DNA from: an uncultured Steroidobacter sp.
GTDB lineage: Bacteria; Pseudomonadota; Gammaproteobacteria; Steroidobacterales; Steroidobacteraceae
DNA: 64,000 bases
Assembly: GCA_937864115.1 (NCBI GenBank)
Contig: CALMII010000037.1
Location: forward strand, 1-64,000
Direction: 5' to 3'
The notes beneath the pieces were generated by a model that was given only the letters and a program-made list of their open reading frames with translations, had not been told where the DNA came from and did no database searches. Positions 17,941 to 30,200 of the stretch are shown here, one piece after another. The stretch's first letter is position 1, and each line of letters begins with the position of its first letter. The position numbers and the translations under genes are program-made.

Positions 17941-19080
17941 TCACCGCCTTCTCAGCGCTAAAGCCACCGGCATGCGCGACAGACTCGATGCAGGCAGGAC
18001 GGCTCCAATGAATGCCAGACACGCTGCACAGATCAGCCCAGCCACCGCCACCTCGAGGGACACCACGATCCTAGAGAAGGTTTCTGCCCAAAGCGGTGCG
18101 ATCAGACGCGCGGTCGCAAGCCCCAGCAGCGCAGGCGGCAGATACAGCAACAGCGCCTCCGCAAAGGCGAGGCCCAGAACATGGCCTCCCGAGTAGCCCA
18201 TGGCCTTCAGCACTGCGAACTCTCGGGAACGATCCTGCAGCGACTGGCGCAACGTGTTGCCGGTGAGAAATGCCAGGGTGAACAGCACCGACCCGATGAC
18301 GGCATTGGTGAAGAACTTTACATCGCCCAGTTGCTTGGCGGCGGATTCGGCCCGGCCCTGCTGCGATCGGGTACGCGTTTCGTGCGACGAGTTGGCAAAA
18401 ATTCTGTCGATGGCCTTCGAGGTGGTCACGGCCTTGGTCGGATCATTGATACGCACGTAGAACGCGTCCGCCGTGCTGCGATTCTGCACGCGGTACTCAT
18501 TGAAGTAGTCATAGTTGATGAGGCTCACGTAGCTTGGCGCCTTGACCTCCGGCGTTTCGATCACGCCCACGATCTCGAAGGTCCATGCGCCGGAGCGGTC
18601 GGTCTTCAGCATCTCGGAGCGGACGGTCACGGTGTCGCCGACTTTCCGGTGCAGAGCCTCGAGCAACGGCGCGGTGGCGAGCATGCCCGAACGGGTGCGG
18701 CGCATGGCGTCCAGGCTGGCCGGACTCGCGGCGAATGTAGTCATCAATCGAAAGAAAACGTCAGGCTGGGTGGCCAGCGCACCCACCCCCTCCGCTTCGC
18801 CGTGGCTATAGTAGAAGTAGGCTCTTGGAGCGACATCCGTCACCCCGGGAACCTTGCGGATATCCTCGACGGCTGAGATGGGCATCGGCGCACCGCCGCG
18901 AACGCGCGTCTGGACGACGAGTGCGTTGCGGTTCGCGCGCTCGATGGCTTGCTCGAACCCGGCATTCACGCCTTGGAGCAGGCCAAGCAGCACAAAGGCG
19001 ATAGCGATGCAGATGGCCGTCAGAACGGTGCGGACCGGCCTTCTCCATAGCCCAACCCATACGAGCGGCAAAAACCTCAT
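17941..19080 (-). CDS. FtsX/DevC-type ABC permease (first of pair)
   Basis: A 379-residue permease with an N-terminal TM (VRTVLTAICIAIAFVLLGLL), a periplasmic domain (about 45-255) and three C-terminal TMs with the FtsX motif SREFAVLKAMGYS. It starts at ATG 19080, where an upstream frame ends ...SVERQGEA with a TGA overlapping the ATG (ATGA). That overlap is what a preceding ATPase gene would leave. The sequence before it is interrupted by a stop and then by IS91 debris, so the ATPase is likely lost. The pair may depend on an ATPase elsewhere or be inactive. Confidence 0.85.
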   Translation of the reverse strand: MRFLPLVWVGLWRRPVRTVLTAICIAIAFVLLGLLQGVNAGFEQAIERANRNALVVQTRVRGGAPMPISAVEDIRKVPGVTDVAPRAYFYYSHGEAEGVGALATQPDVFFRLMTTFAASPASLDAMRRTRSGMLATAPLLEALHRKVGDTVTVRSEMLKTDRSGAWTFEIVGVIETPEVKAPSYVSLINYDYFNEYRVQNRSTADAFYVRINDPTKAVTTSKAIDRIFANSSHETRTRSQQGRAESAAKQLGDVKFFTNAVIGSVLFTLAFLTGNTLRQSLQDRSREFAVLKAMGYSGGHVLGLAFAEALLLYLPPALLGLATARLIAPLWAETFSRIVVSLEVAVAGLICAACLAFIGAVLPASSLSRMPVALALRRR

Positions 19081-19248
19081 GCCTCCCCCTGTCTTTCGAC
19101 TGACTCGTCGTCCCTCTATCGCTCCGGGAAGCTCCGTTGCGCAAGCCTCCCACCCCTGTGGGCGCGATAGTCAAGACACTCCTTAGACTTTCTCGACAAT
19201 GTAGTTGTCCATGACGAGTATATCGAGATCGTCAGCAGTGAGTTGAGT

Positions 19249-19660
19249 TCAGAACAGCGACCGCTGCGGCGGCGCTCGCGCACCCAGCGGCAGTTCGTGC
19301 TGCACGTCAGCCGGAACCGTCTCGTCCAGATGCGACAGGATCTTCGCAACGATCTCGGGCATCTTCGATGCTGGCGATGATCCTCAGCTTCCCGTCGCAG
19401 CCGGCGCAGGTGTCGATCTCGATACCGAATACGCGCTTCAGGCGCTGCGCCCAGCTCATCGCCACATGACGCGGTGTCTGGGGTTCTTCCTGCCGCGCTT
19501 CGCCGTCCCCACGCCCCGCCGCGCAGGCGTCACCACTGCACGCAATTTGCCGTGCGGGGCGAACACCCCATGAAATCGAGTCAGGTGCATTCGCGGTGCC
19601 GGCACCAGCGCTGCAAGCCGCGCCATCACAGTCAGCGAACTCAGCCGAGTGCCGGATCAA
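19249..19660 (-). pseudogene. C-terminal remnant of an IS91-family transposase
   Basis: Three frames together rebuild an IS91 C-terminus: ARLAALVPAPRMHLTRFHGV and FAPHGKLRAVVTPARRG in one, HVAMSWAQRLKRVFGIEIDT plus CAGCDGKLRIIASIED in the next, then EIVAKILSHLDE and LGARAPPQRSLF to the natural stop at 19249-19251. At least two frameshifts are needed. The CxxC of the C-terminal zinc-binding segment is intact. It sits between the diguanylate cyclase gene and the orphan permeases, and marks an old insertion edge. Confidence 0.8.
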
Positions 19661-19671
19661 TCTACAGTGAG

Positions 19672-21219
19672 TTATCCCGCCGCCGCTTCCATGCCGTCCG
19701 AATAGACGGTGCAGCGATTTCGTCCCGTGCGTTTCGATGAGTAGAGGGCGCGATCCGCCTGATCGAACATTTCCGCCGGGTTGGCAGCACCGAGATCGAT
19801 GCTGGAAATTCCGAGGCTCACCGTGATGACCTGTCGTCCGGGTAGCTGCAGCGAGGGTCCCAATTCCGCCTGGATGGCGCTTCTGATTCTTTCCGCCGCA
19901 ACGGCAGCGCCGGCAACGTCGGTGGCGGGGAGCGCCACGCAGAACTCTTCACCGCCGTAGCGGCAGACCAGCGTCGAGTCGCGCGTGAGGCGCAAGAGGA
20001 TGGCCGCGACGGATTGAATGACCTTGTCGCCAGTTGCATGCCCGTAGGAATCATTGATCGACTTGAACTTGTCCACGTCGACGATGATGAAAGACAGCGG
20101 CGTGCCGCGCTGCTTGGCATTGACGAACAACGCATCAAAGAGAGGCGAGAACGCGCGTCGATTCACCGCGCCGGACAGCGGATCTACAGTCGCCAAGCGC
20201 TGCAGCTCCCGATTCTTTTCTTCGAGCGCATCCTTGGATTCGGCCAACGCCATCATGGTCAGGTGCAGTTGATCGTTTGCGGCATCCAATTCCGTCACGT
20301 CGTGAAACGACGCCATGCAACCGCGCAGTTGCCGGTTCGCATTGAACAGCGGCGAACAGCTGACGATTAACCGGCGTGCGCGAGCTTTTTCTTCGTTGCC
20401 ATGCGCGCGATAGGACCGATTGGCGACCACTCGGCCACTGCGCATGCATTCGACCCACGGGGCAAGTGTCGCGTCGGGCGGATCCTGTGACAACCAGGAA
20501 AATTTACTGGGATCGGCACCGGTGCAGGATTCGCCGCTCGGCAGCAAGGCGTTGAAGCCGAGGTTCGACATGACGATGCGCCCGTGCGTATCGAGCACGA
20601 TGACGGCATCGGTGATCGCATCGAATGCGTTCTGGACGCGCTCCGGCACCGCTTGCTGCGGGTCGAGGTGCTGCATGGTGCGTTTCAAGTAGAAGTAAAA
20701 CGCCAGGCCGCCGATCAAACTGAACAGAGCGCTCATCTTGAGCACCGACCAGTTCAGCAGCGATTTCAGAAAGGTATTTCCCAAGGGAACGAATGCCAAC
20801 TCGACTTGCCCCCACGGCCGCTGAACGGCGCTGCCACTCATGATGGGAACCACGAAGTAAGTGCGGTTCATTTCCGCCTTGCTTCGCCGCTCCCATTCAC
20901 TCGCATGAGTTGCCGATGCATAGAGCAATTCGCCAGCTTCGTTGCGCAGCCCCAAGGAAACGAGGGAAGTTTCGCGCCGCGCCAATTCGTCGGCCAATTT
21001 GGCGCTGCTCTTCACGCCGCTTTGCGACAGCGTCAACGTAATTTGCGTGGCGAACGTTTCGGCCAGACGCTGGCGCAAACGCAGCGCGCCTTCGTCCGGG
21101 CCTGGAAATACGCCGAGAAAGACATCGAGCGCCAATAGCACGGCAACGGTTAGCGACAGCAAGCCCACCGTAATTCGGGCAATCGGGTTGAGAAAGAGAT
21201 TGCGAATGGCAGCTAGCAT
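19672..21219 (-). CDS. Membrane diguanylate cyclase (PAS-GGDEF)
   Basis: A 515-residue protein. Two TMs (about 10-32 and 165-185) flank a periplasmic sensor domain. A PAS-like domain (VQNAFDAITDAVIVLDTHGR, about 205-330) and a coiled coil follow, then a GGDEF domain with active site RYGGEEF. The active-site loop is canonical, so c-di-GMP synthesis is expected. The product-inhibition RxxD site reads RDST, so the Asp is missing and feedback may be weak. I start at ATG 21219, 2 bp after the stop of the giant surface-protein gene, so it is the last gene of that operon and probably translationally coupled. Confidence 0.85.
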   Translation of the reverse strand: MLAAIRNLFLNPIARITVGLLSLTVAVLLALDVFLGVFPGPDEGALRLRQRLAETFATQITLTLSQSGVKSSAKLADELARRETSLVSLGLRNEAGELLYASATHASEWERRSKAEMNRTYFVVPIMSGSAVQRPWGQVELAFVPLGNTFLKSLLNWSVLKMSALFSLIGGLAFYFYLKRTMQHLDPQQAVPERVQNAFDAITDAVIVLDTHGRIVMSNLGFNALLPSGESCTGADPSKFSWLSQDPPDATLAPWVECMRSGRVVANRSYRAHGNEEKARARRLIVSCSPLFNANRQLRGCMASFHDVTELDAANDQLHLTMMALAESKDALEEKNRELQRLATVDPLSGAVNRRAFSPLFDALFVNAKQRGTPLSFIIVDVDKFKSINDSYGHATGDKVIQSVAAILLRLTRDSTLVCRYGGEEFCVALPATDVAGAAVAAERIRSAIQAELGPSLQLPGRQVITVSLGISSIDLGAANPAEMFDQADRALYSSKRTGRNRCTVYSDGMEAAAG

Positions 21220-21221
21220 CT

Positions 21222-24200
21222 TCAGTCCGACAATTGCAGTAACGAGGTGCGCTGGCCCTGTGCCGGCACGATGCCGAACGTCACCGGTGCGCGTGGCGCG
21301 CGTCGACGATCCATGATGGGGGCATCGGTTTCGCCCGGCTTGCGTTCTCGCACGAGAATCGGCAGGGGATCGATCACCGTCCATGCCGGCACCGAAGCGG
21401 TCAGGGCAGTCAACAAACCGATCGAGCGGCTCACCCACCACACGACGGCGCCGCTGGCAGCCAGCTTGACGGAGCTGCCGGCGAAACCCGCAATGAGTTG
21501 CACCAGCTCGTCGTCGCCATCCGCTGGCGATGACGAAGCGGGCGCTGCCGTCAGTCCGGAATTCTGCAATGAGGCATCGAGATCCCTGTAGCCACTACTT
21601 TGAGTGCCGCGTATCGCGTCGACCCATTCGGCTAACGACAATTCAGAGTGTTCACGACTGATGTAGTCCGTGTGCAGGCGGTTCGAGGCGCCGCGAACTT
21701 GAGGATCGCTGCCGGCGTATTTCCCGGTCTCGTTGGCGGCGGTCATCGACGACGACGGCACCCCCATCGTTGCGATGCGCGTTGCCGATGGAAAAGGCGT
21801 GCTCGAGGCAGGTGGGTGTTCGTCCGCATGCGAGCCGTTACTGTCGGGCAGCGTCGTCGCAGGCGTTGCGGGCGGCTCGTCCGGAACCGCCGGGTAAGGC
21901 ATTTCCGGCGTCGGCAGTGGTTCGAGTAACCCGAGATCGATCTCGATATTGATGGGAACGGAAGCCGCGCGCGCCGCGCCCAGCGTATCGGTGGCCACCA
22001 GTGACAGCGTGTCGGTTGCCGCAACGCCGTTGTCGATGTGATACGTCATTGTGGCCAGCGTTTGATTGATAGCCGCTTGCGGACCGCTCAACGTGAAGGC
22101 AGAGGTGCCGTTCTGACCGCTCTGAATGCTGACGCCTGTCGCAAGCGTCACACTTAGCCGGCCGTTGTCGACACTCAGGCTGAGGCTGGCGAGATTGTTG
22201 TCCGCGTCATTCACGGCAACGCCCAGAATCGGGATCGATCGACCGCCTGCGGCATCCACCGTTCCCGGGACGGCGACATCGGGCGCTTGATTCACGTCGA
22301 CGACGGTGACGGAGATGCTTTGCAGGGTGGTCAGCAAACCGTCGCTGGCCTGCACGATGAGTTGATAGACGTTGTCGCCATCGGCATCGAGCGGAGCTGC
22401 GTAATTCGGTGCGGCATTGAACGCCAGCGCACCGGTCGTCGCGTCGATCGTGAAGAACGCTGCATCGACACCGCCCGCGATCGAATAGATCATCGCTGTG
22501 GCTGGAACATCGGCATCCGTGGCGACAACGGACGGCAGCGCCACATCTCCCTCATTGATGCTGACAGTCGCCGCTGGCACGCCACCGTTGCTGGTGATGA
22601 TCGGCGCATTGTCGTTCGTGCCGACCAGATTGATGGTGAAGCTTTGCACGCTGAAGGAGCCATCTACGGAAGTGGCGCGAAGCACAATGGTTTGCGATGC
22701 AGCGAGTTCGCGATCCAGCAAGGCGCCATTCGCCACCGTGACGACGCCGGTGGTGGGATCGACGGCGAAACGCCCGCCGGCATCATCATCGAGCGAATAA
22801 GTGATTGCATTGGTGGTGGCGTCTGCATCGCTGGCGGATGCGGCGATGCCGACGAGAACTCCGTTGGCAGCATTCTCGACGACGCTATTGGCCGCCGCAT
22901 TGCCGTCGCCGATCGCACCGACCGAAAACTCGTTCACGTCGCCGACGTCGATGGTGAATGCCCATGTACTGAACGAACCGTCGGCTGAAGTCGCACGGAC
23001 GAGGATGTCGTGGCTGGCGGCCGTCTCCGCATCCAGCAGCGATCCATTCGCCACCGTGATGACGCCCGTTGTGGCATCGATAGCGAAGCGTCCGCCGGCA
23101 TTGTCATCGAGTGAATAGGCAACGGCGTTATCGGTTGCATCGCCGTCGCTGGCGGATATCGTTATCCCGACGCTGGTGCCATTGCTCGCGCCCTCGAGCA
23201 CGCCGTTGGCCGCGGCATCGGAGTCGGCAATCGGTCCGACTGAGAACTCGTTCGCATCGATCACCGCGATAGTGAAGCTCTGCGTGCTGAAAGATCCGTC
23301 GCTCGAGGTTGCGCGTGCCGTAATGGAATGACTGGCGGCGGCCTCGCGATCCAGTAACGTGCCGTTGGCCACGGTGACCTGGCCGCTCACGGCATCGATG
23401 GCGAAGCGCCCGCCGGCATCGTCGTCGAGCGAATACGTTATGGCGTTATTGGTTGCATCGGCGTCGCCGGCCGTCGCGGTAATGCCGACGATCGCGCCAT
23501 TGGCGGCGTTTTCGACTATCGCATTGGCGGCAGAATCCGCGTCGCCAATGGCGCTTGCGGCAAATTCATTGACGTCGGTGAGACCTATCGTGAACGTCTG
23601 CGTGCTGAAGGAGCCGTCGGCCGAGGTCGCGCGCACTAGAATCGAATGGCTGGCGGCCGTCTCCGCATCCAGCAGCGATCCATTCGCCACCGTGATGACG
23701 CCCGTTGTGGCATCGATGGCGAAGCGCCCGCCGGCGTCGTCGTCGAGCGAGTACGTTATGGCGTTATTGGTTGCATCTGCATCGGTGGCGAAGGCGGTCG
23801 CCCCGACGACCGTGCCGGCGGCTGCGTTTTCGATCACCATGTTGGCGGCGACATTGCTGTCTGTGACGGGACCGACGCTAAATTCATTGGCATCGTTGAC
23901 ACCGATGGTGAACATCTGCGTGCTGAACGAGCCGTCGGCTGAAGTCGCGCGCACTAGAATCGAATGGCCGGCCGCCGTCTCTGCATCGAGCAGCGATCCA
24001 TTCGCAACGCTGACAATGCCCGTTGCAGCATCGATGGCGAAGCGCCCGCCGGCGTCGTCGTCGAGCGAGTACGTTATGGCGCTATTGGTTGCATCGGCGT
24101 CGCCAGCCGTCGCGGTAATGCCGACGGTCGCGCCATTGCCGGCGTTTTCGACTATCGCATTGGCCGCAGAGTCCGCGTCGCCAATGGCGCTTGCGGCGAA

Positions 24201-27200
24201 TTCATTGACGTCGGTGAGACCTATCGTGAACGTCTGCGTGCTGAAGGAGCCGTCGGCTGAAGTCGCACGGACGCGAATATCGTGAGTAGCTGCGGCTTCA
24301 CGATCGAGTAAGGAGCCATTCGCGACGGTGACAATGCCGCTATTTGCATCGATCGCGAAGCGTCCGCCGGCATCGTCATCGAGCGAATAGGTGATTGCAT
24401 TGGTGGTGGCGTCTGCATCGCTGGCGAACGCCATCACTCCCACGGGCGTGCCGGCCGGTGAGTTTTCGGCGATCTCGTTGACGGCTGCATCGGTGTCGGA
24501 AAGCGCGGCTACGGCGAATTCGTTCACGTCGCCGACGTCGATGGTGAATGCCCGTGTACTGAACGAACCGTCGGCTGAAGTCGCACGGACGAGGATGTCG
24601 TGGCTGGCGGCAGCCTCTCTGTCCAGCAACGCGCTATTGGCCACGGTGACGATGCCGCTATTTGCATCGATCGCGAAACGTCCGCCGGCATCGTCGTCGA
24701 GCGAATAGGTAATGGCGTTATCGGTTGCATCGCCGTCGCTGGCAGATATCGTTATCCCGACGCTGGTGCCATTGCTCGCGCCCTCGAGCACGCCGTTGGC
24801 CGCGGCATCGGAGTCGGCAATCGGTCCGACTGAGAACTCGTTCGCATCGATCACCGCGATAGTGAAGCTCTGCGTGCTGAAAGATCCGTCGCTCGAGGTT
24901 GCGCGTGCCGTAATGGAATGACTGGCGGCGGCCTCGCGATCCAGTAACGTGCCGTTGGCCACGGTGACCTGGCCGCTCACGGCATCGATGGCGAAGCGCC
25001 CGCCGGCATCGTCGTCGAGCGAGTACGTTATGGCGTTATTGGTTGCATCGGCGTCGCTGGAAAATACGTCGATGCCCACCGCCGCGCCGTTGGCTGCATT
25101 CTCTTGCACGGCATTCGCCGCGGCGTTGCTGTCCACGATCGCGCTGGCGTCGGATTCGTCGAAATCGGTCAAGGTAACGGCAATGGTTTGAGTCGCGGTC
25201 CATGTACCGTCGGAGACTTGTACCACTACGTCGTAAACATGGTCGCTATTGGCGTCGCTTGGGCTTTCATAGTCTTGCGCCGACGCAAAACTCAAGGCGC
25301 CGCTGACGCTGTCGATCGCAAAATGCGCGGCGTCGGCACCGCCGACGATGGAATAGGCCAGCGTACTGCCGGCGTCGGGGTCGGCGGCCGTTATCGTCGT
25401 GACGGCCAGCGTGTTTTCGGCGGTGGAGAACGAAGCATTGGCGCTGCCGCCGCTGCTCGTGATGTTCGGCGCTTCGTTGACGTTGGTGACGGTCACGCTA
25501 AGTGCCTGCACGTTGCTTAACGAGCCGTCCGTCACTTGCACTTGCACTTCGTACACATTGTCGCCGGTGGCGTCGCTCGGCGATTCGTAGTCAGGTGAGA
25601 CCAGAAAACTCAAGGCGCCCGTGGCGCCATCGATCGAGAAGTGAGCCGCGTCAGCACCGCCTACGATGGAATAGCTCAACACGGCACCGGCATCCGGGTC
25701 GGTCGCGGCGATCGTAGCGACGGTAGTGGTATTTTCCGCCATCGAAACGACGGCGCTGCTCGTGATGTTCGGTGCTTCGTTGGTGTTCGTAACGGTCACG
25801 GCCAGGGTTTGCGTATCGCTGCCGCCAGCGCCGTCGTCAACCTGCACAGTGACGTCATAGACATTGTCGGCGTCCGCGTCGCCTGCCACATCGTAGTCCG
25901 GCGGAACGATGAAGCTTAAGGCGCCGGTGACGCTGTCGATGGAGAATTTACTTGCATCGGCGCCGCCGGCAATCGAATAAGAAAGCGTGTTGCCGACGTT
26001 GGGGTCGGTGGCCGTTACCGTAGTAACCGCCACGGTATTCTCGACGATCGACACGTCGGCATTGGCGCCGCCGCCGTTGCTGCCGATGACGGGCGGGTTG
26101 TTGACCGTGTCCGACACGTCGATGGTGAAGGTTTGCACGCTAGAAGAGCCGTCGCTCGAGGTTGCGCGGACGACGATGTCATGACTGGGCGTGGTCTGAT
26201 AGTCGAGCAGCAACCCATCGGCGACGACGACGACACCGCTTCCGGCATCGATCGAAAAGCGACCGCCGGCGTCGTCATCCAGCGAGTACGCAATGGCGTT
26301 GTTGGTGACGTCCGCATCGCTCGCCGACGCCCTGAGTCCAACCGGGCTGCCGTTCGCCGCTCCCTCCGACACGATGTTGGCGCCGGGGTTGATGTCGCTG
26401 ATCGAGCCCACGTTGAATTCGTCGACATCGTCCAAGTCGATCGTGAAATTCCGAGTTGCGAAAGACCCGTCCGCGGATTGCGCTCTGACCGTGATGCTGT
26501 GGCTGGCCGCGGCTTCCCGATCCAGGAGCGAGCCGTTGGCCACTGTGACTACGCCAGTTGCGGCGCCGATGGCGAAGCGGCCGCCTGCATCGTCGGTGAG
26601 CGAATAGGTAATCGCATTGTTGGTGGCGTCCGCGTCGTTCGCGCTTGCGGTGATTCCGACCAGGGAGCCATTGGCGGCGTTTTCCAGGACGGAGTCGGCC
26701 GCCACATTCGTATCGGTAATTGCGCCGACGCCGAATTCGTTGAGGTCGCCGATATTGATCGTCAAGGCCTGACTGCTGAACAACGCTCCATCGCTCACTC
26801 GCACGGTGACTTGATAGACATTGTCGCCATCGGCATCGGCAGGCGCTTCGTAGTCCGGCGCGGAAACGAAGCTCAATGCACCGGTCGAGCTATCGATGCT
26901 GAAGCGTGCGGCGTCTGCGCCGCCGCTGATCGAGTACGTGAACACGGTGCCGGCATCGGGATCGGTTGCCGTTACCGTCGTGACTGCCGAGGTGTTCTCG
27001 GTCAGCGCGATCGTCCCGTTCCCGCCGCCGCCATTGCTCGTGATGCTCGGCGCTTCATTGACGTTGGTGACGGTCACGGCGACGTTCTGCAGGTCGGTCA
27101 ACGTGCCGTCGGAAACCTGGACGGTGACGTTGTAGACGTTATTGCCGCCGGAATCGGTCGGCGCTTCGTAATTCGGCGCCGCGATGAAGCTCAATGCGCC

Positions 27201-30200
27201 GGTCGAGCTGTCGATCGAAAACCTCGCTGCGTCCGTGCCGCCGACGATGGAATAGCCAAGCGATGCGCCGGCATCCGGGTCGGCAGCAGTCACCGTCGTT
27301 ACGGCGCTGCCGTTCTCCGCAATTGAAATGGAGGCGCTCACGCCGCCGCCGTTGCTTGTGATGGTCGGCGCTTCGTTGACGTTCGATACCGTGACGGCGA
27401 GGCTCTGCGAATCGGTGAGCGCGCCGTCGGAGACCTGGACGATGACGTCGTAGACGTTGTTGCCGCCTGCATCGGCGGGTGCTTCGTAATCTGGCGCGGT
27501 AACGAAGCTCAACTCGCCCGTGCTCGAGTTGATGGTGAATCGCGCGGCATCCGCGCCGCCGCTGATGGAGTAAGTGCGACTGGCGCCGGCATCGGGATCC
27601 GATGAGGTGACGGTGGTGACAGCCGACGAATTTTCGGCGACGGAAATTGCGGCGCTTGCGCCGCCGCCGTTGCTGGTGATGGTCGGCGCTTCGTTTACGT
27701 TGGTGACGGTGACGGCAATGGCCTGCGAATCAGCGGATACGCCATCGCTGGCTTGCACCGTCACGTTATAGACGTTGTCAGCACCGACGTCGGTCGGCGA
27801 TTCGAAGTTGGGTGCGGCAATAAAGCTCAATGCCCCCGTGGAGGCATTGATGGTGAAGCGTGCCGCGTCCGCGCCGCCCGTGATTGAGTAGGTGACGCTG
27901 CCGCTGTCGTCGGTTGCCGTTACCGTGGTAACAGCAGTGGTGTTTTCCGCTACGTTGATGCTTGCCGTGGCGCCACCGCCGTTGCTCGTGATGACCGGCG
28001 GGGCGCTGTTGAAGTCGTAGACGGACAAACTTCCGTCGGTGCTGCCGTTCGCAACCGGATCGTAGCCGGGCAGAGCGTCCGTGCCCGTGGTGAAACCTGC
28101 TATGTAGAGTTGCGTGCCGACGACTTTGATGGCGTTGACTTCGCCGTCGCCGGCTCCGCCCAGGTAACTCGAGTAAAGCAGCGTGCTGCCGTCGGCAGAA
28201 AACTTGGCGATGAAGGCATCGACGCCTTCACGCACCGTATCGAGCGCATCGGCGGTGAGCGGAATGACGCCGCTGGTCGAGCCGCTCACGAAGATCGTAT
28301 CGCCGTTGCCCAAGCTGAGCGTGTTGATCTTCGCGCCGCCTGACGTGCCGTAGTAAGTCGTGAAGACGTGCGATGCGGCTCCCGATTGCGTCAAGTCGAA
28401 TTTGGCTATGAAGCCTTCGCTCACGCCGCCGAAGCTGGTGTCGTGGCCGTTGGCCGGCAAACCTCCACCATCGGTTATTCCCACGACGATCAATTTTCCT
28501 GCGCTGTCCACCGCGATGTCCTGAACGATATCGTAGCCTGCACCGCCGAAGTTGCTGAAGTAGGCGGGCGTGCCGTTCAACGAAGTCAATCTGGCGACGA
28601 ATCCGTCGTTGACCCCGTTCAGTGCGCTTTGATAAGGAGTGAGTGTCGATGCCTGTCCCGCATAAAAGCTGTGGCCGCCGAGATAGATGTTGCCGCTGCC
28701 GTCCAAAGCAATGGCGCAACCGCTGCCTGGCCCATAGAGTTCGTAATCGTTGGTCGACAATCCATTCGGCGCCGTCGCGGAGGTGTAAGTCAGCGACATG
28801 TCGAAGCGAGCGACGGCAATGACTTCCGCATTGGTGGGGCCTGTTTGACCGGTCGCATACGCCACGTTGCCTTGCACCGTCACATCGCGCAGCCAGTCGT
28901 TGTCGCCGACGCCGCCGAAGTACGAGCCATACGTCAGCGCGGAGCCGCTGGCGTTCAAACGAATGACGAAACCGTCGTAGCCGCCATTGAGCGTTTGATC
29001 GTTGCCGTTGAAGCTGGCACCCCAGTCGGACGAGTCGGTATTGCCGACGACGACCGCCTGGCCGCTGGCATCCACCGAGATGCCGTAACCGCCCTCGCTT
29101 CCGCTGCCGCCGAGGAACGTGTTGTACACGAGGCCGCCCGACGAGTTGAACTTGGTGACGAAGACGTCGTAGAGGCCATGAGTGGCGCCACCCCCCGGCG
29201 TAAAGGTCGAAGAATCCGTGTAGCCGGTGACATAGATGTTTCCGGATGAATCCACCGTCATGTCTTGCACGGCATCGACGGTGCTGCCGCCGAGATACGT
29301 AGCCCACACCAACGTCGGGTCGATGACCAGGACACGAGTGTCGTCGTAGGCGCCGACTTCGAACCCGACGGTGCCGTCGGCATGAATGACGTAACGGCTG
29401 GCGACGGCTTCGCGTTCGCCGTACGCGTCGAGCTGATAGGAAACAGGCGCGTGAAAGCGCAGCGGCTCCGCGCCGTCGTTCAGCGTCAGCACCAAATCCC
29501 CGTTGTCCGCAATGGAGATGCTTTGGGCGCCGGCAAAACTCAGTTTGATGTCGCGATAGTCGCTGCCGGCGCCGACGATGAAGTCGTACTCCAGCTGCCG
29601 TCCCTGTCCGTAATAGCGAATGTCGATGCCGTCGTAGGCGTTTTCATAGCGAACGGCGCCGTAATTGGCGACCTCCGTAACGGACGTTGCGCCGTTCAAA
29701 TAATTGCTTTTGCTTGCGGCTTCGTTTTCTCCCGCCGAACTCAGCGATCCATTTGCACCGACCAGGTTCAAGTTCACCGTCTGCCAGCTGCCGTCGCTGT
29801 TGCGCAAGCCGAGTTCGGCGTTGCCGTCGCGTAAAAACACCGAATAGCCGCTGCCGCGCGCCAGATAATCGACACCGACCGTCGATTGGCCTTCGTTGCG
29901 CTCGAACAGCATGGGGGCGGAGATGATTCGCTGCTCGACTTGCCGGCGCTGCTCCATGGCGCCATCGGTATCGCTCGTTTCTGTCGTGGCTGTGTCCGTT
30001 CCGACAGCCGAGGGTGGATCGGTAGCGATGGCATCGTTCGACGCGACCTGCTCGGCTTCGAAGTAACTCACTTCGGCAACGACCGAATGTTCCGTCTGGG
30101 AATCGATCAACGAGTCCGCAAGTCCAGGCGCAAGGTCGGCCGAATACAGCAAGCGCGCTTCCATTTCTTCCACGACGGCACGACGGCGTGGCGCAGTGGT

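Noticed and set aside
23359..24285. Repetitive 308-codon plus-strand frame
   Set aside because: Antisense image of the cadherin repeats; its repeats follow those of the giant gene.
21930..28010. Regular tandem repeats that might look like a CRISPR array or VNTR
   Set aside because: Units are about 318 bp, coding and in frame, with no short direct repeats and spacers.
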